Below are positions 1-10,228 of a stretch of 64,000 nucleotides of DNA, piece by piece. Every line of letters starts with the position of its first letter. Position 1 is the first letter of the stretch. This DNA comes from Pratylenchus scribneri. Taxonomy: Eukaryota > Nematoda > Chromadorea > Rhabditida > Pratylenchidae. The translations under genes and the position numbers were made by a program. The stretch spans positions 62,001 to 126,000 of the forward strand of contig JAQSEB010000063.1 in assembly GCA_030063045.1 (NCBI GenBank). The letters are read 5' to 3'. The notes beneath the pieces were generated by a model, which worked only from the letters and a program-made list of their open reading frames with translations, made no database searches and was not told the origin of the DNA.

Positions 1-417
1 AGCATTTTGTCGAGCTACCTTTATCTTTTTCTCGAACAAATTTTGAGTTACAAAGACAACGGCGAAATTCTGATGATGACTCTTGGCGGTAAATAATTTC
101 GACAAATAATCCTCTGATATACTCAGTAATAAATCATCCAGGATTAGAAGGAGTGGCTTCTCTTGGCGTTTAATCAGCTCTTCTGGAGGTACCCCACTAT
201 AAACAGGAATATCGATTTTTTGGAGATCCGGTATAATGGTGCTCATTTCTCCAAAACAATATAGCATTGATTTGGGTGGGGGAGTAATTAGGGAATGGGC
301 TTCGGCAATAAATCTCAGGAGAAATGTACTCTTTCCCGAAGAACTTGGACCGGATATTATCATACCAAATGGGGATTTAAATTTTAAATCTTTATCTGAG
401 AATGTGGAAATTTCCAT
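1..417 (-). CDS. P-loop packaging-type ATPase, partial (runs off window)
   Basis: An open frame of 139 codons starts at the ATG at 415-417 and runs off the left edge. Walker A is GPSSSGKST (about residues 23-31) and Walker B is LLLILDD (about 92-98). A SHHQNFAVVFVTQNLF segment about 20 residues later is the sensor-like motif I associate with genome-packaging ATPases of Polinton/Maverick and adintovirus elements, which pump DNA into capsids; that assignment is from recalled family motifs. There is no intron in the visible part. The ATG lies 31 bp below the stop of the next minus-strand ORF, a compact viral-like spacing. No stop or frameshift is visible, so it could belong to an intact element beyond the edge. 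Another AAA/HerA-type ATPase is possible. Confidence 0.6.
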   Translation of the reverse strand, partial: MEISTFSDKDLKFKSPFGMIISGPSSSGKSTFLLRFIAEAHSLITPPPKSMLYCFGEMSTIIPDLQKIDIPVYSGVPPEELIKRQEKPLLLILDDLLLSISEDYLSKLFTAKSHHQNFAVVFVTQNLFEKKIKVARQNA

Positions 418-448
418 TATGAATAAAGAAAATATCACCATCGATCAT

Positions 449-1204
449 TTAAATATCCGCCGATGGTTCAATCTTTGGTTCTTTCTCTTCTTCTTTTATC
501 GGACTCATTGGCCTCTCTGGGGGTGGGATCAAAAATTCGATGAAGGTTGCCACTGCCGAAATCGTTTCCAAAAGAGCTTTGATGGATTCATTCGGCACTC
601 CCCGTTGTTGCACCGCTTCCTGGTTTTTTTCGTACAATTCTCTTTGCTCTTGGCTGATAAACGACGTACCCATTGAAAGGAGATCCAAAAACTGTTCAAA
701 TTCGGGACCACCTTGATTTTTGAAATTTTCCCTGAAATGTTCAACGGCTTGTTTGTCGTCTACGATTAAGTCTAAAAAAGCCAGTACTGTTTTGATCATT
801 GTGTGGAGCCTTTGGTTCTTCTTATCTGTTGTCGCTTTTCGTTCCTTGATGGGGAGCAGCTTTCCATGCTCAAACTTTTGGATTATTCCTTTGGCATCCC
901 TCTTCAATTTTAAAAAGTAACGGGTAGGTGTTTCCGAGTTTATGGTTATCGTATAATCCTGTTCCCCATTGACTAGACGAAAGATGCACTTTTGTGGTAG
1001 ATCATAGGTACGGACAAATTGGATGAAATTTGTACCCCTCAATCGGTTACAGTACAGGGATATTCCCTCCTTTATCAACAAAAAGTCTATGTAAAAAATC
1101 TTTGACTTTGGTTTATGTTCAAAGGGGAACGACGATGGACAGTCCAATCTAGGACTAGAGATTTTTAATTCTGAAGGAAGAATTTCTAGTAAAAATTCTG
1201 TCAT
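449..1204 (-). CDS. Unrecognised 251-aa intronless protein next to the ATPase
   Basis: This complete ORF runs from ATG (1202-1204) to its stop, the longest intact ORF in the first 59 kb. I do not recognise the family. The N-terminal half looks like a mixed beta fold; residues about 110-210 are charged and probably helical; the C-terminus is proline-rich, then acidic (PPPERPMSPIKEEEKEPK) and probably disordered. No signal peptide or membrane segment is evident. It sits head-to-tail 31 bp upstream of the ATPase and shares its lack of introns, unlike genes further right, so I infer both belong to one virus-like element. A structural or virion-associated role is possible but unsupported by any motif. 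Confidence 0.55.
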   Translation of the reverse strand: MTEFLLEILPSELKISSPRLDCPSSFPFEHKPKSKIFYIDFLLIKEGISLYCNRLRGTNFIQFVRTYDLPQKCIFRLVNGEQDYTITINSETPTRYFLKLKRDAKGIIQKFEHGKLLPIKERKATTDKKNQRLHTMIKTVLAFLDLIVDDKQAVEHFRENFKNQGGPEFEQFLDLLSMGTSFISQEQRELYEKNQEAVQQRGVPNESIKALLETISAVATFIEFLIPPPERPMSPIKEEEKEPKIEPSADI

Positions 1205-1434
1205 TTTTTTCGAGTGACAAATGATGAAATTCTGTCGACTTATATACTCCCGAACTATTCAGAGGTTGCTATAGAAATCCCTTACAATATGCTTCCCATA
1301 AAGAAAAATAATAAAAAATATTTTTATTGAATAAAATATAAATGTATAAAATAATATAAAATCAAATATTGATTAAAAATTATAAAGAATAAAAATAATA
1401 TAAAAATCAAATATTAAAATATGAAAAAAATATT

Positions 1435-1657
1435 TCATTCCCATAAAGGGATTTCTTCCCACACATTTTCATCCATTTTCACTAGGGAGCCCGACCCATC
1501 AATGTTGCCGGAGTCGCCGATGTTGATTGTGCCTGTAGGAAATGGGGTAAATTAATTTGGGGGTTGTTTACCGTATTCCGATGAGGACCTTCTGGTCGAC
1601 GATGCATTGGATGGGTGGAATTGGGTCCAACATTGGAGCTCAACAAAGGAATGAAGC
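1435..1657 (-). CDS. 3'-terminal exons of an unrecognised spliced gene
   Basis: Two exons join well on the minus strand. One runs from 1657 to 1572, with a CCAG acceptor and a GTAAAC donor. The last runs from 1532 (CCTACAG acceptor) to the TGA at 1435-1437. The frame stays open across the 39-nt intron. The encoded tail is serine-rich (SNASSTRRSSSEY), then glycine/aspartate-rich, ending acidic (ENVWEEIPLWE). The first codon is split, so more exons lie upstream; I could not place them. No domain is recognised. Confidence 0.45.
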
Positions 1658-1780
1658 CTGGAATTTATAATTTATGAAAAATGATTGATTAATAAGAAAT
1701 ATACGGCTAGGTGGACGGCGACATTTTACGAACAGTTTGAAAGCCAAATGGGCAAACTGTTTAAAAAAATATTTTTCTTT

Positions 1781-2020
1781 TTAAAACTCCCCAAAAAATA
1801 TTACAATCAAAACAAAGATGGCAATAAGGGCCCAAAAAATGAAGTCAACTTTTTGTGGATGAGTTGGCATGGAAATTGGGGAGGTGATGATTTGATCAAA
1901 TTCCTCGGGATTAATTGATTCATGGACACAAATAATTGGTTTGACAAACCCCACTTTTCTAATACAACGATGACCATCGGGACAATCGCAATCGGGGGAG
2001 TTTGTATATTTCCATGCCAT
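1781..2020 (-). CDS. Small cysteine-containing tail-anchored membrane protein, 79 aa
   Basis: I chose the ATG at 2018-2020. About 30 bp upstream is a TTTTTAG acceptor-like site suited to leader trans-splicing, and the longer frame to 2173 crosses that site and looks like promoter DNA. The short protein begins MAWKYTNSP and has a cysteine cluster (CDCPDGHRC, plus one more Cys). It ends in one strong hydrophobic helix (FIFWALIAIFVLIVIFF, about residues 61-77) almost at the C-terminus, which predicts an N-out or tail-anchored membrane protein. The family is not recognised. The two-base spacing between the first cysteines suggests metal binding or disulfides. Confidence 0.45.
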   Translation of the reverse strand: MAWKYTNSPDCDCPDGHRCIRKVGFVKPIICVHESINPEEFDQIITSPISMPTHPQKVDFIFWALIAIFVLIVIFFGEF

Positions 2021-2128
2021 AGTTGTGTAAATTAATTCAAATATATTTCTAAAAATGGATGGGGAGGGGTAGAAAATGGTTTGAATTGAAAATGGGGATA
2101 AATCAAATGGTTTTGTTTTGGGGAAAGT

Positions 2129-2258
2129 CCGATGATGGGAAGGGGCACCTTTCAATTTCACAATTTGGGCCAATGAATATGTTTTTGGGTCGATGATGGG
2201 TAGGGAAGTAACAACTCAACATGTATATGTTTGTGGAGATTCGATGTTGGGAAAGGGT
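2129..2258. promoter_or_regulatory. Three direct copies of a CGATGWTGGGWAGGG-like motif
   Basis: Variants of CGATGATGGGAAGGG occur at about 2131, 2192 and 2242, spaced about 50-60 bp. They lie directly upstream of the 79-aa gene on the minus strand and downstream of the small membrane-protein gene at 2471-2714. Regular spacing next to a gene start suggests transcription-factor sites, but they could also be the remains of a short tandem repeat. Confidence 0.3.
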
Positions 2259-2470
2259 CACCTTTCCATTATATTGTACCCCTATTTCATCATTAAAACT
2301 ATAAACTAGAAAAAATTAGAAAATATTTTTATTTCAAATAAATAAATCAAATTTTAATATAAAATATAAATAATAATAAATCAACAAAAAATATAAAAAT
2401 GGTTAACAAATAACAAATATTGTTAAAAATTTTCTTTTGCCCTTTGGGCTTTCTTCTTTCTCTTCATTCT

Positions 2471-2714
2471 TCATTTTTTGGTCAACAGCACCACGAAGAA
2501 GAGGAATTGCGCCACCGCCACCACCAGCAGAGCAACCATTGAAAGAAAGTGGCGTTCTTAAAAATATTTGGGAATTATTGAGAAATATATTTAAAATCTT
2601 ACCTTTCCACATCCACTCTTTCCGGTTGATGTGATTGGCATTGGCATTGGGCACGGCCGAAGGCGGTGGTGAGCACGGGATGGCCGGTGGTGGCATTGAG
2701 TAAATGTTGTCCTC
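2471..2714 (-). CDS. 3' exons of a small proline-rich single-pass membrane protein
   Basis: The minus-strand exon 2714-2603 (acceptor TTTTTCCAG) has a consensus donor AAAG|GTAAGATTTT and joins after 46 bp to 2556-2471 (acceptor TTTTTAAG). The join moves from a proline-rich segment (MPPPAIPCSPPPSAVPNA) into a strong hydrophobic helix (LLVVAVAQFLFFVVLL) followed by TKK and a TGA. A membrane anchor produced only by the predicted splice argues that the splice is real. The ATG at 2696 could be the start, but the frame is open upstream to the acceptor, so an earlier exon is likely, perhaps inside 2940-3200 where the minus strand is open and proline-rich. Confidence 0.5.
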
Positions 2715-2724
2715 CTGGAAAAAG

Positions 2725-3489
2725 AGGGATTTAATTTTTAAAATTTAAAAAAATTTTTATTACCCAAAATGGATTATTCATTTTTGAATAAATAATTTGA
2801 CGTATTTATTGAAAGAAATAAATTTGATTTTATTTTTCGGCTAAAAAATTAAATTAATAATTTTTAGGGTGGGGGAATAAAATTATGGAAATTAGGGAGG
2901 GAGGGGGCAGGATGAATGAATTATTATTTTTGGGTAGAAGGAATTGTTATGAAATAAAATAAGATGGTCCCCGTTTCCTTTTTACTTTTTGTTTTGATGG
3001 GGAGGCTGGTAGAAGAAAGGAAATGGGAATCGATGACGTAATACTGGTCAGAGAAATGGAAATGGGTGAGAGAAGGGAAAGGTCGATGACGCAATAAAGG
3101 GTAGAGAGGAGGAAGTGGACTGGGAGGCGCGAGGACGGCTGGCACTTGGCAGCGAACACGATTGGTGAAAGAAGGGAGGATGTGTAGGGGATTAACCAAA
3201 AAATCATTTTTGGAAAAATAAAATTTTATTAAAAATTATTAATTAATCAATTATGAAATTAAAAAAGGAAATAAGACATTAGATGTTGGATTCAGCCAAA
3301 CATTAGATTTGAGAGGATATTTCTAAGTGATTTTTGAGATAAAAGCCGAAATCCTAGAGCTTTTAGATCTTTAGTTAGATCTTTGATCATTGATCTCTTA
3401 GCTCCCTTTTGACGCTGGCCTCCCAAACGACTACTATGGATATTTGTTTAGATCTTTTAGTTAGATCTTTTTTGATCATTGATCATTGA
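2725..3489. other. Intergenic, no gene assigned
   Basis: Long minus-strand open stretches at 2924-3207 may be untranslated or first-exon sequence of the gene at 2471-2714. At 3355-3500 the motif TTAGATCTTT and TGATCATTGATC repeats several times, a simple GATC-rich repeat. Nothing else is recognised. Confidence 0.3.
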
Positions 3490-3862
3490 TCTTTGAGATT
3501 TGGGGGCTCCTTTCTTACGCTTACACCACAATTAACTACTTGTCTGCAAAATGTCTACGCAAAATGTCTAAAATTTCCGGGGGGTATGATAGTGAAAAAA
3601 TTTTTGGCCAAATCTCTTGGGCAGGAGATCATTATATTCCCTGAACAAAAAGCGCCAAAATCGGTTGGCACAAAAAAAAGTTTTCCCAGAAAATGCATGG
3701 ATCCCCCCTCATTTTTTTACAAAGCCGTCGAGTAATGCAGCACTCACTATTTGGAAATTGGAATATTTTATGGAAAAAAAAAGAATTTTAATATTTTTTT
3801 ATATTCATTAATATTTCATTTATATGTATTTAAATTGGATTATTGATGTGTAAAAATGATTT

Positions 3863-3938
3863 GCCGCTGGTAGGAATTGAACCTTCAACCATAAAATTAT
3901 CAATCTATAGTATAACCACTGGACTAAATCATCAAAAA
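3863..3938 (-). other. tRNA-like (A box/B box) element
   Basis: On the minus strand an A-box-like segment (TTTAGTCCAGTGGTTA) is followed about 35 bp later by a B-box-like segment (GGTTCAATTCC), with tRNA spacing. The acceptor stem does not close, so this is not a functional tRNA; it may be a polymerase III promoter relic inside the repeat. Confidence 0.45.
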
Positions 3939-4105
3939 CGAAAATAAATATCATATTCACACTCAGCACTATCGATTGGCCTATATTCGACTATTTGTTT
4001 ATGGAAAATGGAAAATATTGGAAATTTTAAAAATTTTTAAACCGGTTTAAACGGTTTAAAACCTATCGCAAAACATTTATATTATCATATTTTGTCATTT
4101 TAAAT

Positions 4106-4176
4106 CATTTGCCATTAATGGGATTCGAATCCACGACCTCATAAAAAATCGATTTTAACCCCCTACGCTAAAGGCG
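4106..4176 (-). other. tRNA-like element, second type
   Basis: The A-box-like segment is TTTAGCGTAGGGGGTT and the B box is GGATTCGAATCCC, close to the tRNA consensus. It differs from the element 240 bp to the left, so the same repeat carries two distinct tRNA-like modules. Confidence 0.45.
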
Positions 4177-6377
4177 GTTTTCACCCAAATCCGACCCACT
4201 TAAACCGGTTTAACTCCGAAACCGCTGGTTCAAACCCCCACAAACCATATATCATTTTAAAGCTCTGGTTCAGCTCTATCAAATAAGACTAAATTCGGTG
4301 TCCTAAAAAACCGTAGGAAAAAATTTTACTTGCATGCGCGAAAAAAATTCAAAATTTTGAACCATTTAAACCGGCATAACTTTTGAACGCTTGGACCTTT
4401 CGGCGAGATCTTTTTTTTATAATGTTTCCCCGAATTTTCTACGCCTAAAAACACTTTCGCCCCACTTTGTTTACCAACAACGGTTTGCGCTGCGAGCCTA
4501 AAAGCACCTGTATTGGCTGTAGATACGATTTTGCCATAACTCCCTTCGAAATTAACCAAATTTGGCGTGTGATAGCTCATTCGACGCGTTTTTACAGTGG
4601 CTACAAAATATCTAAGCGATTTGGCACAAAACTCGCGCGGGAAAATTTTATGGCCAAAAAAGTGGCCAAATTTGGCCATTTATTTTTTTCTCGACTTATA
4701 TCTCGAGAATGAGGGGAAAAAAGTCCGAACCAAAATTTTTCCTGAATTCCCTAGGAGATCAGCTTTCGAATGATACCAAATACGCCGGGTAAAATCTCCA
4801 GCTTAATCTCAAATTTGATTTCAAAGCTTCATCCCCCCTAATTTTTATGTTGGCACTATGCCGGAGCGGAAAACGCACGCGAAAAAAAATTTTTTTTTCC
4901 AAAAAATTCGCCATGCTCAATTACCCATAAAAACATCAAATTCCTGGGGAAAATCTCAAACCCGAGCAAACTCTCGACTTGGCCACTCTCGAAACCGGTT
5001 TTTAAACCGGTTGGTCGTGCACCCAAAATCGATACCCAAAGTTGTCCGCTAGGAGATCATTGTTATTTTAAACCGTTCTCTAGCCCTAAAAACCCTCCCC
5101 AAACTCATTTAGACTTGTGTGATAGCTCATTCGACGCATTTTTACAGTGGCTACAAAATATCTAAGCGATTTGGCACAAAACTCGCGCGGGAAAATTTTA
5201 TGGCCAAAAAAGTGGCCAAATTTGGCCATTTATTTTTTTCTCGACTTATATCTCGAGAATGAGGGGAAAAAAGTCCGAACCAAAATTTTTCCTGAATTCC
5301 CTAGGAGATCAGCTTTCGAACGATACCATACACTAAAGCCTAAACCTCCGGCAAAATCTCAAATTTGATTTCAAAGCTCCAACCCCCCTAATTTTTATGT
5401 TGGCACTGTGCCAATGCCGAAAATGACCGTATGAAAAAAATTTTTTTTCCAAAAAATTCGCCATGCTCAATTACCCATAAAAACATCAAATTCCTGGGGA
5501 AAATCTCAAACCCGAGCAAACTCTCGACTTGGCCACTCTCGAAACCGGTTTTTAAACCGGTTGGTCGGGCACCCAAAATCGATACCCAAAGTTGTCCGCT
5601 AGGAGATCATTGTTATTTTAAACCGTTCTCTAGCCCTAAAAACCCAGCCCAAACTCATTTTCACTTTGATGTGTATACATCCCCCCATGAATGTAATTTA
5701 AAGTATTATAAGTACAGAATTTTATGGAGAATTTTATAAAAATATTATAAAAATAAAATTTTTAAGTTAGCCCTCTTAAAATCGGGTTTTTCAAAAAATT
5801 TTCAAAATTTCAAAAAATTTCAAAAATTTCTAAGAGGTTAGGTTATAGAAATTTTATTTCATTTTTAAAAAAATTCTCAATAAAATTCTGCACTAAAAAT
5901 AGATTAAGATGTTTGTCATTATCCAACGATTATTCGAGATATGGCCCAAATTAAAATTTGTCATGTTCAAACCGTAGGGTGGAGACCCTTAGGAAATTTT
6001 TCGAAAAAATTTTTCGTCCTAATAATATGATATAGAGCTCAATCGATTCGCCATAGTCAATTTAGTAGGAAAAATTTCAATTTCAGCTCAAAATAATGCT
6101 ATTAAACCAAAGTTATGGTCACTTAAATCTTTTGGTTTAAAAAGCTTAAACCCTTTAAACTTATGTTTAAGTTGATATAAATGAATTGAAAATGAAAATT
6201 CATATACTAAATCGATAATGACGAATTGAATGGAATCATTTTCAAAGCATATATAGCTCTTCTAAGCTATGTCAACGGCTAAATATGGAATATTTGAAAT
6301 TTTAAAAAATTATTAAACCGGTTTAAGAAGTTAAAACCTAATCCAAAACATTTATATTATCATATTTCTTCCTTATA

Positions 6378-6455
6378 AATCATTTGCAACAACTTGGATT
6401 CGAACACACGACCACTTTTAAAAACTAAATTTTAACTCTTACGCTAAAGACGGTT
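6378..6455 (-). other. tRNA-like element, degenerate
   Basis: On the minus strand TTTAGCGTAAGAGTTAA matches an A box and GTGTTCGAATCC a B box. Copy 2 of the block (33523-33600) has one substitution in the B box (TTGAATCC), so it is drifting. Confidence 0.35.
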
Positions 6456-7563
6456 TTCACCCAAATCCAATAGGTTTAAACCGATTTAATTCCGAAACCG
6501 CTGGATCAAACCCACACAAACCTTATATTATTTTAAAGCTCTGATTCTGCTCTATAAAATGAGCTTATATTTATGGTGAAAAAATTCCGAAGAAAAAAAT
6601 TTTCCCCGGCTGCGTCAGAAAAATGTCAAAAATCCAATTTTTTGAGAGACCATAACTCGGCAACCCATGGACCATTTTATTTTATCAATATCTCATTTTA
6701 TTCGTCTTATAATTCTCTATTTAAATTACCAATTTCTGCAGCCTTGCGTGCAAAGCGCATCGAACCCGAAACCATTAAAAATTTTTCTCCTTGTCACTTT
6801 GTCCAGAGCATAACTACCCTTTAAATGTAGATTTTGGCCAAGTGCGATATACCATTCGAAAGCTGACACTCTGGAGAAGTGCCCTTTCTCCAAGCCGCGC
6901 ACCAGTTTACCGTCAAGGAAAAAATTTTTATCTAACCAAACCGTTTTTCAAACCGGTTTAAAACCCATAAAATCCGGCGAAAGCGGCGCGCCCAGGCGGA
7001 GTTCATTGATTCGGAAACTACATTCAAAGAGCTATCCAATGATACCAACCGCATGCCTGAGCGAAACCTGGTGAGCGAGTTATTAATGATCAAAAATTTC
7101 GAGATTCTCGAGCTCGCGCCTTGAAACCGGAAGTCGCGCAGAAAAATTTTTTGACTTAAACGCCTGCTCCTAGCCGGAATACACCTCCCATTTAATTTTT
7201 AGATCAAAAAGAAGCAATTAGAACAGAATTAGAGCAAAATATCTAAAATGTCTGCAAAATGTCTACGAAAATGTCTAAAATCGCCGGGGGGTATGGTAGT
7301 GAAAAAATTTTTGGCCAAATCTCTTGGGCAGGAGATCATTATATTCCCTGAACAAAAAGCGCCAAAATCGGTTGGCACAAAAAAAAGTTTTCCCAGAAAA
7401 TGCATGGATCCCCCCTCATTTTTTTACAAAGCCGTCGAAAGTACCGCAGCACTCAATATTTGGAAATTGGAATATTTTATGGAAAAAAAAGAATTTTAAT
7501 ATTTTTTATATTCATTAATATTTCATTTATATGTATTTAAATTGGATTATTGATGTGTAAAAA

Positions 7564-7640
7564 TGATTTGCCGCTGGTAGGAATTGAACCTTCGACCTAA
7601 AAATTATCAATCTATAGTCAAACCACTGGACTACATCATC
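7564..7640 (-). other. tRNA-like element
   Basis: The A-box-like segment is TGTAGTCCAGTGGTT and the B-box-like segment GGTTCAATTCC. The T-arm half can pair with one mismatch. Matching elements lie at 34712-34788, 38278-38350 and, more diverged, at 32584-32662. Confidence 0.45.
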
Positions 7641-7866
7641 AAAAGCGAAAATGGATATCAAATTCGTGCTCAGCATCATCGATTACCCTATATTCAACTA
7701 TTTATTTATGGAAAATGGAAAATATTGAAAATTTTAAAAATTTTTAAACCGGTTTAAATGGTTTAAAACCGGTTCAGAATAATTAATATTATCATACGAT
7801 TTTAAATAAATTTATGGTTTCTATTTTTATTATATTAATTTTGTTTCGGTTTGGTGGTGCCTTGGT

Positions 7867-8075
7867 CAGGGGGGTTAGGGGGAGGGGTCCGCTACGCTCG
7901 GCCTCGGCGACCTTCGCTCGGTCGGCCCGCTCCGCGGCCCTCCCTCGCTCCGGTCGCCTCGGCCTCGCTTCGCTACCCCCTCCCCCTCCCCCCTGAAACC
8001 CCCCACACCCCCACCCCCGAACAGCCGGCGCGCTTCGCGCGCCACCTAGCTCGCTTCGCTCGCCCCCCCACGGTT
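7867..8075. repeat. GC-rich palindromic island
   Basis: About 200 bp of very GC- and CpG-rich DNA sits in an AT-rich setting. The outer arms pair (GGGGGGTTAGGGGGAGGGG with CCCCCTCCCCCTCCCCCC). Inside are short palindromes such as GCGCGCTTCGCGCGC and words like CTTCGCTCG. The open frames here (arginine/alanine/proline only) are by-products of composition. Confidence 0.7.
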
Positions 8076-8109
8076 TAATTTCACTTATAATGTCATTAAA
8101 CATCATTTT

Positions 8110-8170
8110 AAATCATTTAAAGCAACTTGGGTTCGAACCCTCGACCATTCCCAAAAAATCGTAAAAACCG
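8110..8170 (-). other. Partial tRNA-like element with near-perfect B box
   Basis: The minus strand reads GGGTTCGAACCC, matching the B-box consensus, in GGTCGAGGGTTCGAACCC. I see no clear A box downstream. It is repeated in the other copies of the 1.05-kb unit near 22710 and 35256. Confidence 0.4.
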
Positions 8171-8859
8171 GTTTTTCATCATTTCAAACCGGTTTAAACC
8201 ATTATATCTCCTAAACGGTTTGGCCAAATCCAACAAACCATATACCATTTTGAAGCCCTGGAGTTGCTCTTTAAAATGACACCAAACTTGCCACGATATA
8301 CACAAATTGTAAAAAGTTATAGCCTGCGGCGTCAAAAAAATGCAAATTTTTCAAAAATTTCAAATGGCCATAACTTCCTAGCCGTAATTCCGTTTGCTCT
8401 GAAATTTTTTTTTGACCCATATTCGGGAGTTTTTCCTATTCAGCGCCCCTAAATGCGCAAACTTTCGTTCACACAGTTCCGCGCATTGATCAAAAACTCG
8501 CTTATTAGAAAGTTATAGCGCAAACGTCGCGCTGGCCTGTGTTTTGAACCAAATTCGTCATGCGATAGCTCATTCGCTTCCTTTCGACATGCTCTACAAT
8601 ATTGCCTAATGATTCGGGGTGAAAAAACCAAACCCTAAAAAGTTACAGTATCTTAAACCGGAGAAACCGGTTTTTAAACCGTTAGTTGCGCACTCAAACT
8701 TTGGACCCTAAGTTGTGCGCTAGGAGATCATCATGCCAAAAAACCAAACTCTAGCCAATTTGGCCCAACACAAACCGAGTTACACCTCAAAATGTCTGGA
8801 ACCCCACTCATTTTTTTATATACATATAACTAGCCCGCAAGCGGGCTCTTAAACGGCTC

Positions 8860-8912
8860 GTACACTGTTGCGAAATGTTACACTGTTGAGGAATGTTACA
8901 CTGTTGAGGTGT
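8860..8912. repeat. 18-bp short tandem repeat
   Basis: ACACTGTTGNGRAATGTT is repeated about 2.7 times directly after the GAGCCCGC hairpin; the other copy is near 36012-36064. Confidence 0.7.
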
Positions 8913-8992
8913 ATGAGGACGCATTGAAAAGCTGTCTCTAGTCCTTTTGAAAAAATGTGCAAGTTATCTTCTCTTATTGCGTCGTCAATTCG

Positions 8993-9057
8993 CTTGGGAC
9001 TCGGCTACGCTCGCTCCGGCCGCTTCGCGGCCTCCGCTCGCTCCGCCTCGTCCCAAG
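8993..9057. repeat. Covarying GC hairpin, copy a
   Basis: The arms are CTTGGGAC and GTCCCAAG, with a core GGCCGC-TTC-GCGGCC. It is flanked by CGTCGTCAATTCG on the left and CCGCCGTCGAG on the right. The flanks are shared with the other family members while the stems differ. Confidence 0.75.
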
Positions 9058-9409
9058 CAAACCGCCGTCGAGTTTATTTTGGGGACCGGGGGATTATTTG
9101 GGTAACCTGGGGTTTATTTGTGGAACACTGTTTAATAACCTTTTTTACATAAAATGCCATCACTAACAAAATTGCTGAAAAATTTGGAAATGAAAAATTG
9201 AAATAATTTTTAAAATTTTGTATCTTTGTAATTAATGGACATTTTAATTTAAAATAAAGTAATATCGATGCAGAAATTTATGTAGAATTTTATAAAAATA
9301 TTTTAAAAATAAAATTTTTAAGTTAACTCTCATAAAACTGGGTTTTTCAAAAAAATTTCAACATTTCAAAAATTTTCAAAAATTTCTAAGGGGCTAGGTT
9401 ATGGAATTT

Positions 9410-10228
9410 GTAGTCGCATTTTTCAGCGCCATCAAATAAATCGCACATTGGTTTTTGTTGTTTATTGAACGTTGAACAAATTAATTAAAATCAATTTCAA
9501 TTAAAATTTTCAAATATATTTCTAAAAAAGACTTTTAATTTACTTAAATCTAAATTATTTTCTATGAAAATTATTTCGAAAAAATTGTATAATTATTTGG
9601 GGTATTTTGATTGATATTTAGATTATAGGATATTTTGGGATTGGATTTCGTCGGAATTATTTCGTAGTGTTGTAGAAAATAATTTAAATAATCATAAATT
9701 ATTTGACGATATTGCAGCCATAAATAATAATAATATTGTAATATGTAGTAAATTTTATCGACCAATGTCAGTCACTATCTTGCAAAATCAGTAAATATTT
9801 ACATCTGACAGAGACCCATAGGGTAAGTGTAAATAAATGCTGTTTTACAAAAAGGTGTTTTAGGCAAGCACATTCATGAATGGGGTGGAATAATTTTCCT
9901 GAATATTGTTAAGTATATTTTATTAATATTATGTAAAATCATTTACCATAAATATAAATGGCCTAATTGATATCCAACTTTAAAATACTTATCAAATTGA
10001 AAAAGTTTGCATAATCAAATGCTTAGCATTTTCAAATTATGTCCATGTAATAAAATATGTGCAATTGACATCAAACATTAATGGCTCATGAAAAATATAA
10101 AATATAAAAATTGTATTAAATTAATCATTCAAACTTACATCCTAATAATTATTTTCAAATTTAATAATTAGGCATTAAATACATTGTATTTTTCAGTATT
10201 AAATTTTATGGTAAGCTTTACTTCCATA
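9410..10228. other. AT-rich intergenic region with a shared upstream motif
   Basis: No gene is credible; the minus-strand ORF at 9571-9765 is tyrosine/asparagine-rich low-complexity sequence. Around 9798-9835 lies CATCTGACAGAGACCC followed by AGGGTAAGTG, nearly repeated at 14645-14680 upstream of the gene at 13291-14408. Confidence 0.4.

Larger units (their letters stand above)
3490..5686 (+). repeat. Composite non-coding repeat, copy with internal duplication
   Basis: From about 3550 this block matches 37970-39540. It contains AACCGGTT palindromes (for example 4040-4047, 4203-4210, 4993-5000, 5005-5012), two tRNA-like elements and the motif ending CCCCCCTCATTTTTTTA near 3700. Unlike the other copy it carries a tandem duplication: about 4575-5100 is repeated at about 5110-5680, including TCATTCGACGC, the AGGAGATCA motif and the paired AACCGGTT sites. 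The short ORFs translate repeat DNA and I do not consider them genes. Confidence 0.75.
7797..8848 (+). repeat. 1.05-kb repeat, copy 1 of 3, with GC-rich island
   Basis: It is repeated at 22397-23448 and 34943-36000. The left edge is CGATTTTAAATAAATTT and the right edge the hairpin GAGCCCGC/GCGGGCTC. The copies look almost identical by eye, the third with a few extra bases near its end. The copy at 22397 stands alone between unrelated flanks, so this interval behaves as a unit of its own rather than as part of the larger block. Confidence 0.85.
5687..9409 (+). repeat. 3.7-kb repeat block, copy 1 (copy 2 at 32832-36561)
   Basis: Both ends are sharp. The match to 32832-36561 begins at ATGAATGTAATTT and stops after ATGGAATTT. 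The copies are nearly identical with a few small indels; copy 2 has a different ~60-bp stretch near 34320-34380. The block holds tRNA-like elements, AACCGGTT palindromes, a GC-rich island at 7867-8075, the GAGCCCGC hairpin near 8833 and the covarying hairpin at 8993-9057. No coding region is credible. Confidence 0.85.

Noticed and set aside
236..676. Plus-strand ORF of 146 codons at the left edge
   Set aside because: Antisense to the ATPase and the 251-aa gene, both of which have clear coding character.
3864..3938. Functional tRNA gene
   Set aside because: A and B boxes are present but the acceptor and anticodon stems do not pair, and the sequence is part of a drifting repeat.
7792..8106. 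Overlapping open frames on both strands of the GC island (repeated at 22383 and 34938)
   Set aside because: Only Arg, Ala, Pro, Gly and Ser from CG-rich palindromes; open in several frames at once and confined to the repeat.
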